A stretch of 64,000 nt of DNA from Sipunculus nudus (lineage: Eukaryota; Annelida; Sipuncula; Golfingiida; Sipunculidae): the NCBI GenBank assembly GCA_026874595.1, contig CM049306.1:83416142-83480141 (forward strand), read 5' to 3'. Under the pieces are notes generated by a model, which saw only the letters and a program-made list of their open reading frames with translations, was not told the DNA's origin and did not search any database. Every line of letters starts with the position of its first letter. Positions within the stretch are counted from its first letter, which is position 1. Positions 59,201-64,000 of this stretch are shown here, one piece after another. The translations under genes were made by a program, and so were the position numbers.

Positions 59201-62200
59201 AAGAATCATGGTATCACGCCCTCACACCATTTTGGAAACAATGAATCATTAATGGGGTTGATATAAGGGTTCTATATATTTGCTGGGTACTGGCATTACC
59301 CACCCGTGCATTAGGAATGGTCTGCGTGACTTCCACAGGGGTCGTCCGGAACGGATTTTCCATTGACCGACTGCGCTCGCTGGATAACCTGACCTTGTTC
59401 CAAAAAGATAGTGTTGCGATACATCTTTTCGGGCTTCAAAGGAAAAAATGGCATTTCCGGGGCGTTTCCACAGGGAATCTGCATGACAACGATTGAATGC
59501 CACCGTCACTAATAATATAGATTTTCTCCTGACTTACCGCTTGCTGCACCGAGTCAATCAGTGCCCGCATGTGATCGTTATCCTCATCCTCGTACCGGCG
59601 GATCGCCTGCTTCAGTTCGTCAGCGGGCACCAGGAAACCCATCGTCGTACGCAGCTCCGGAAGGAAGTGCATCAGGACCAAGAACACGCCCAAAAGGAGC
59701 TCCAGTAACAACAGGAAACACAACGCTCCTTCGTACTACAAATGATAATAGCCCTGTTAAATCTGCACTGGGGGACACCGCTCATTGACCGGGGCAAACA
59801 TGGAAACCTGACGAAAATAGACGGTGATATCTCTAGTGAACACGGGTGCACTTCGAAGGAAAATAAATAAAATTGACTGTACAAAAAATGTATTTATATA
59901 TTATAAGAAATAAGGTATGGAGATAAGATATAAACACATTGTATTGCTCCTTTTACATATCCCAACGCAAATTTAAACAGTAAAGGCGGAAAAACGAAAT
60001 CTTAGTCTGATCTAAATGAAATGCATACAGGAATGGTATGCAGAGACACAGATTTTTATGAAAGAAGATTGTAGAAATGCAGGTAACTGCAATGTGTGTA
60101 CGTACAATCCTTCATTTTTATGTGTTCTTGCGAATCTTTAAATATCACAGTCTACTCATTTCTGGAACTGTTGTTGAGAAAAAAAAATCCAACAAGTGAT
60201 CAGAGGCAAAACATGCCATCGGCGGATTGATATATGGTTTTAGAAAAGGGCAGGGATGGGTTTAGAATGGATGTGGAGGGCCATGAGGTTTTCTGAGGAT
60301 TGTGAGGGGGGGGGGGGGGCACATATAGCAAGTCTGCGAAGCGGCGTAGGCGAGGCACTAAGCGGCCAGGGGAACTGGGGGATAAGGTATAGGGGGGAAG
60401 TTTATTAACCTTTGAAACATTGAGACTTTAATGGTGCAACCTGAGGTAATTTCGCCGTCGGTTGTGCTGGGGTTCAGGCCCCTCCCCTCCCCCCCCCCCC
60501 CCCCCCCACCAACGATTCCCTGTATGCTGACACACGTACGAGTCTTAGAAGGATAATGTTGTCCCTCAGGGCTCCAATGCAGCCACAGAATGACATGAGG
60601 AAGATGATGACGCCGGGGATCATGATGAGGATGGAGGGGTCGAACAGCACCTGGAGAGCGTCGTTTATTGACTTGTTTTTCTCAACTTGTGTGTACACTC
60701 CCATGCCTACCAGAAACAGGGCTGCAAGCTGAAGAGAAAACAGGGAAACAAGGGGTTATTATATTTGCCACAAAGTAAAATAACAGTAATTCCATGCCTT
60801 GACAGACGACGTTGAGTCCGGAACGTCTGCACTGGCTCATACTTGACTTTCAGAGAGCCATTGATTAGTAATATAATTTGCCGCTAAATGTCACTACCAT
60901 CTAGTACGTAGGGTAGAGAACTTTACCGATTGGGCCAGTTTAAAGGACTGCTAGAAAACTGATCTGGAATGATAGGAGATCGATAATGAGGAAATGATAT
61001 TTATTTTGTAATTGACGTTAGGCTGTAAAAATAAACATTTGAAATGGTATATAAAAATATGCTTTATTGGAAAATACTGTACAGATTACAAGATATGGTT
61101 CCATATTCAAATAACTATGTAATAAAAATGCAATGAGAAGAATATTTAGCTCATGAAAAAAAAATCATTAAAATAAAACAGTAGAACCTCGGAATTACGA
61201 ACACTGACGAGACCGGATATTTTGCCAAACAATAAGAGGTGTCCTAAGTAGGGAGGTTATAGATTTCGGAACCAACTTTCAAGGGACTGCCCGTTAGTAC
61301 CCGTAAATATGAGGTACTCTTAGAACAGAGGTGCCCGTACGAAGAGGTTCCACTGTATATCCAAGAGTTAATGACTGAAACGGGCAATTTTGCCATTAAA
61401 AACACGATCTTAAAACAATGTAATTTTTATTTTTTTTTTTATTAATTGTATACTTTTCTAATTTTGTAGAGAAACACCTTTTCAAATCTAGAAATGAAAG
61501 GATTCATGAATTTTTTATAAAATAGTTTTTATATTTCTTAACTTCTTGTAGACAAATAGTCCTTTACCTAGAAATGCTAGAATTCAATAAATTTCTACTA
61601 TTATACTACATAATGGAATAGCTAGGTGTATAAACGTAGAAATGGGCAAAAGGTCATACATAAATAAATTATCAGTTATACAAGTCTAAAATTGGAGGTC
61701 ACAAATTATACGTAAATTCTATGTATGTTATTTATTCTATTTCTCAGAAATAGTTAATATAACATACATTAATAATTATCAGTTATTCATGTCATTATAT
61801 AAGTCTAAAACTAGAGCTCACGAAATGTACGTAGAAATACTTAAGAAAAAAAAACATACATAAATGTCATACATGTCATAATATAAGTCTAAAACAGGAG
61901 ATTATGAAATTTACGTAGAAATAGGTAAAATAACATTCATAAATAATTATCAATAATTCATGTAATAATATCAGTCTAAAACTGGAGATCAAGATATAAC
62001 CCCTACTCTCTCGCCTTTAAAGGTTTAAAATTTAGAATTTTCACATGACTTTTAATACTTACCCAGAATAACAAATTAAACCCGAAGAGGATATACTTGA
62101 CCCAGAAACTGATATAGTTACGGGGTTGGGGCCGTCTGGGCTTGCGCCGTCGCTTCTTCCGATGTTCGACATGATGATATCCTGGGCTCTCCTCTGTCAT
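56096..62200 (-). CDS. TspanC8-type tetraspanin (TSPAN33/TSPAN15-like), 3'-partial
   Basis: Four-span membrane scaffold. Exons read downward: 62200-62063, 60728-60540, 59735-59538, 57713-57582, 56666-56619, 56212-56096. All are multiples of three and every junction is phase 0, giving 274 codons so far. The ATG at 62198-62200 opens a basic cytoplasmic tail ([14 protein letters not shown]). TM1 follows, then a small loop, TM2 with the [11 protein letters not shown] signature, TM3 ([17 protein letters not shown]), a large loop and most of TM4. The large loop has eight cysteines: the CCG motif, an NC, a CW, the PASCC motif, an MCG and the GC before TM4. In vertebrates this count marks the group (TSPAN5, 10, 14, 15, 17, 33) that carries ADAM10 through the secretory pathway. 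The final exon with the C-terminal tail was not found below 56096. Ortholog assignment within the group is open. Confidence 0.92.
56619..56666 (-). CDS. Tetraspanin exon 5: 48-nt loop exon
   Basis: 16 codons, [16 protein letters not shown], carrying the seventh loop cysteine. Acceptor TTGTTACAG, donor GTAAGT. Its small size makes it easy for gene finders to miss. Confidence 0.9.
57150..57460. repeat. 31-bp tandem array in a tetraspanin intron
   Basis: About eight to nine contiguous units of 'ccttgtcagagtcatcgata' plus 'atcacactgat'. Starts eroded on the left and ends about 120 bp from exon 4's donor. The unit includes ATCGAT. Confidence 0.85.
57582..57713 (-). CDS. Tetraspanin exon 4: CCG and PXSCC motifs
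   Basis: 44 codons starting LGCCGIDD, with [14 protein letters not shown] (an N-glycosylation sequon, NCS), then SCWVPASCC. Acceptor TTTTGTTAG, donor GTAAGG. Confidence 0.94.
57714..59537. other. Tetraspanin intron 3
   Basis: AT-rich start, then a GC-richer block (58250-58930) that holds the longest ORF of the region (58256-58720, minus, 154 codons) with no recognisable domain. It looks like an old TE fragment; no terminal repeats located. Confidence 0.5.
59538..59735 (-). CDS. Tetraspanin exon 3: TM3 and first half of the large loop
   Basis: 66 codons: [19 protein letters not shown], then an acidic, helical stretch ([21 protein letters not shown]) typical of the A/B helices of the large extracellular loop. 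Acceptor TTTGTAG, donor GTAAGT. Confidence 0.92.
60489..60507. repeat. 19-nt C run (G run on the coding strand)
   Basis: On the minus strand this is G19 followed by further G-runs, starting about 31 nt after the exon 2 donor. It can form G-quadruplex structure in the pre-mRNA. Confidence 0.8.
60540..60728 (-). CDS. Tetraspanin exon 2: end of TM1, small loop, TM2
   Basis: 63 codons: [17 protein letters not shown], then [20 protein letters not shown] and [13 protein letters not shown]. Acceptor CTCTTCAG, donor GTACGT. A run of 19 G on the coding strand starts about 31 nt inside the following intron. Confidence 0.93.
60729..62062. other. Tetraspanin intron 1
   Basis: AT-rich. 61640-61990 holds three or four eroded units of 'ataagtctaaaactggaga' with 'tacgtagaaatagg' at about 120-bp spacing, a weak tandem repeat. 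Nothing else seen. Confidence 0.5.
62063..62200 (-). CDS. Tetraspanin exon 1 (coding): N-tail and TM1
   Basis: 46 codons from the ATG. Very basic tail, then [18 protein letters not shown]. Donor GTAAGT. The frame stays open upstream to a possible acceptor at 62257-62258 (rc TAAACAG), so a longer N-terminus or a spliced 5' UTR is possible. The ATG used here is the first one in this frame. Confidence 0.88.
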
Positions 62201-62207
62201 CCTGTAC

Positions 62208-62241
62208 AGTGACGTCACAGGGTCCTCTACAGTGACGTCAC
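62208..62241. promoter_or_regulatory. Two full CRE palindromes in a tandem duplication
   Basis: TGACGTCA occurs twice, 23 bp apart, within an imperfect duplicate of about 23 bp, just upstream of the tetraspanin ATG. Known consensus for CREB/ATF. It may lie in the 5' UTR or in coding sequence if the protein starts further upstream. Confidence 0.45.
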
Positions 62242-62349
62242 AACAACTGTCCTCGACTGTTTAAAAAGGTTTAACCTGTCAGTATAAAAATATTTGAGAG
62301 CTTTTGGTGTATATGTATAGAAAATTGTAAGGCATTCTTGCTATAACCC

Positions 62350-62352
<3 letters not shown>

Positions 62353-62417
<65 letters not shown>

Positions 62418-62427
62418 TCTCTCTCTC
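62353..62427. repeat. (CT)n microsatellite upstream of the tetraspanin start
   Basis: About 36 CT dinucleotides with one TTTG interruption, roughly 160 bp upstream of the ATG on the minus strand (GA tract on the coding strand). It may bind GAGA-type factors if within the promoter; that is inference. Confidence 0.9.
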
Positions 62428-62870
62428 GTGCTCCTGTAACTGAAATATATTAGGGCTTTATTATTAACTGGAAGCACGTTTCTGTGCTCCTGAATATGCT
62501 ATAAAAGCGCAGGGTCTAGTCAAAGGACAAACCAATTAGTGACTTGAGGTGTCCAATAAACCTGGATCGTTTACATGTATACAGGTATATATGGGTACAT
62601 GAATGTAATCCGTTCTTTCTCTCTCCGTTTAACTTTTCTTCTATAAGTAAACTTACCTGTCTGTCTGCATACTCGCCTGCCAGTTAAACTCTGTTCCAAC
62701 ATCAATCCCCACCTAAATTTTGGCGATATTTCATTCAAATTTATTTTGTTTGCCACTACAAATGAGCCTTTATAAAAGGAGGAATCATTTCAAGAGTTCA
62801 TATATCTGTTTATCCCATGTAAGGTAGGAGTTATGTGACGTAACAAAAGTGTTACGTACAAATACAACTG

Positions 62871-62878
62871 TGACGTCA
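62871..62878. promoter_or_regulatory. CRE palindrome
   Basis: A further TGACGTCA upstream of the tetraspanin, with a TGACGTAA variant near 62836. Another full copy is at 63949-63956. Confidence 0.35.
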
Positions 62879-63596
62879 TCTCTGAATCTTCAAAAGGATA
62901 TTCTTATAAATCTTTCTGAATTGTTTATATCAAATGCAAAGATGGAGAGCATTATTTTGCTGTTAGATATTCGCCACCTTTGTCTGATTTTCCTCTGAGG
63001 TAAATAAAGGTAAGCGTTGGTGAACTGTATAAAACTTATAAAAAAACAGGTGGGCAGGTGTAGTGGAATATAGGAAGTCTGCTAACTGTTAGTTAGTCCA
63101 CACTGCTTTTCCCCCGCAATTAATTCCTCAAATTGTAACGTATTGTGTCATCTGCTTGGTTATACAAAAATGTGTCCGTGAAATATAACGGTCGACTGTG
63201 GTGATATATATTGATTATGAGAATTACTACTGTAACATAATCATGTCAGTTTATCTTTTAATGTAACAATTCTGACATGTATTCAGGTTTTGAATTCGGG
63301 CCAGTTTAAAGGACAAGCTTAATTGATATGCATTTGTTTAATACACTTGGATCGTTAACGTGGACGCATACAAGACAAAGCAATCCGCCAATCCGAGTCC
63401 CACGAATCCCGTAATTGCATGTATATATACACAGTCTAACGATCAGTGCGTCGCACTGTAAAACCTGATATAAACGCTGAGGTCGTTAACAACGGGAATT
63501 TTAGTACACCGACGGCATCTACCCCTATCCAAATATCTGGCTTAGTTTTAATAGAGTTAATCTTATTATGGATACCTCGTCAATTAATGTACGTAC

Positions 63597-63838
63597 CTCA
63601 ATACACAAACATCGGTGGACGTTGACAACCCGGCTTTCCGCGTGACGCTGGATGTTGTGTTTATTAATAACCCAAAGACGACAGATACAGTTACAGGTGA
63701 CTTCCTTACGGGGTCAGACGCAGGCAACCGGATCACCATTATACATACACCGTGTATCCAGAACATCCTTGTTAAACCCACGTTAAACATCCCAACACGC
63801 AACAGGATAGTACAGCCTCCCAGGCCAGATCTTTTGAT
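63597..63838 (-). other. Candidate unassigned exon or conserved patch
   Basis: On the minus strand a 242-nt segment lies between TGTTTTCAG and GTACGT. It is open in one frame with a hydrophobic translation (GLGGCTILLRVGMFNVGL...). The plus strand is also open over 63615-63842 with a hydrophilic translation that ends in a stop. Base composition is more GC-balanced than the surroundings. I do not recognise either product. Joining it to tetraspanin exon 1 in the required phase meets a stop, so it is not its coding exon; a 5' UTR exon or a different gene remains possible. Confidence 0.2.
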
Positions 63839-63882
63839 CTGAAAACACAAAATGACTAGGCCTACCCACAATGTGTTGGTCT

Positions 63883-63902
63883 GTGTGTGTGTGTGTGTGT
63901 GT
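63883..63902. repeat. (GT)n microsatellite
   Basis: Ten GT dinucleotides next to the candidate exon. Confidence 0.85.
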
Positions 63903-64000
63903 CTGATGGGACTTTTGTATGTGTGTAAATCTTTACTCAGCGCATATGTGACGTCACGGACAAAATTTAAAAAATAGCTCAAATCTGGCAATACCTGGTT

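Noticed and set aside
63597-63838. Upstream coding exon of the tetraspanin
   Set aside because: Joining in the phase needed by tetraspanin exon 1 runs into a stop codon just before the junction. Kept only as an unassigned candidate.

Overview
This is eukaryotic, animal nuclear DNA: AT-rich, intron-dominated, with GT-AG splice sites and many microsatellites and transposable-element fragments. No prokaryotic features are present. The protein similarities and the repeat style (short elements that carry internal tandem arrays, foldback elements, tRNA-derived SINEs) suggest a lophotrochozoan, most likely a bivalve mollusc. That placement is inference; the gene identities are much firmer.

Two protein genes are supported. 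(1) Positions 193-42309, plus strand: all but the first exon or exons of exportin-7 (XPO7/RanBP16). I traced 28 exons that join in frame into 1045 codons plus a stop. Two of the introns are textbook U12-type (minor spliceosome) introns. Three exons (8, 17 and 25) carry nearby partial copies of themselves, and the exon 25 copy offers an alternative donor that would add exactly 28 in-frame residues. (2) Positions 62200 down to 56096, minus strand: six exons of a tetraspanin whose large extracellular loop has eight cysteines, the mark of the TspanC8 group that escorts ADAM10. Its last (C-terminal) exon was not found. The two genes converge tail to tail across about 13.8 kb with no recognised gene.

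The rest is repeats. 1-10 kb: XPO7 introns with an array carrying perfect inverted AGGTCA palindromes (4.4-5.85 kb), a TATCCGCC-type element (2.25-3.68 kb) and an almost perfect 187-nt hairpin (8.6-8.8 kb). 10.5-18.9 kb: an 8.4-kb intron filled by a hAT-like element and nested array elements with a 337-bp period. 19-38 kb: more TATCCGCC elements, including a homogeneous 280-bp array, and an inverted-repeat MITE. 40.6-41.7 kb: a decayed DNA transposon in the last XPO7 intron. 42.3-56 kb: intergenic, with a 1182-bp foldback element flanked by a 6-bp target duplication, a 34-bp tandem array, a SINE and MITEs. 57-64 kb: tetraspanin introns and upstream region, with a 31-bp tandem array, a long CT tract and several full CRE palindromes.

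A recurrent theme is that unrelated-looking repeat families carry transcription-factor-like palindromes (GGTGGCGCCACC; AGGTCA half-sites as IR3, DR1 and extended TCAAGGTCA). This may be the most interesting signal in the window. XPO7 moves proteins across the nuclear pore with Ran-GTP; the tetraspanin acts in membranes. No functional link between them is visible.
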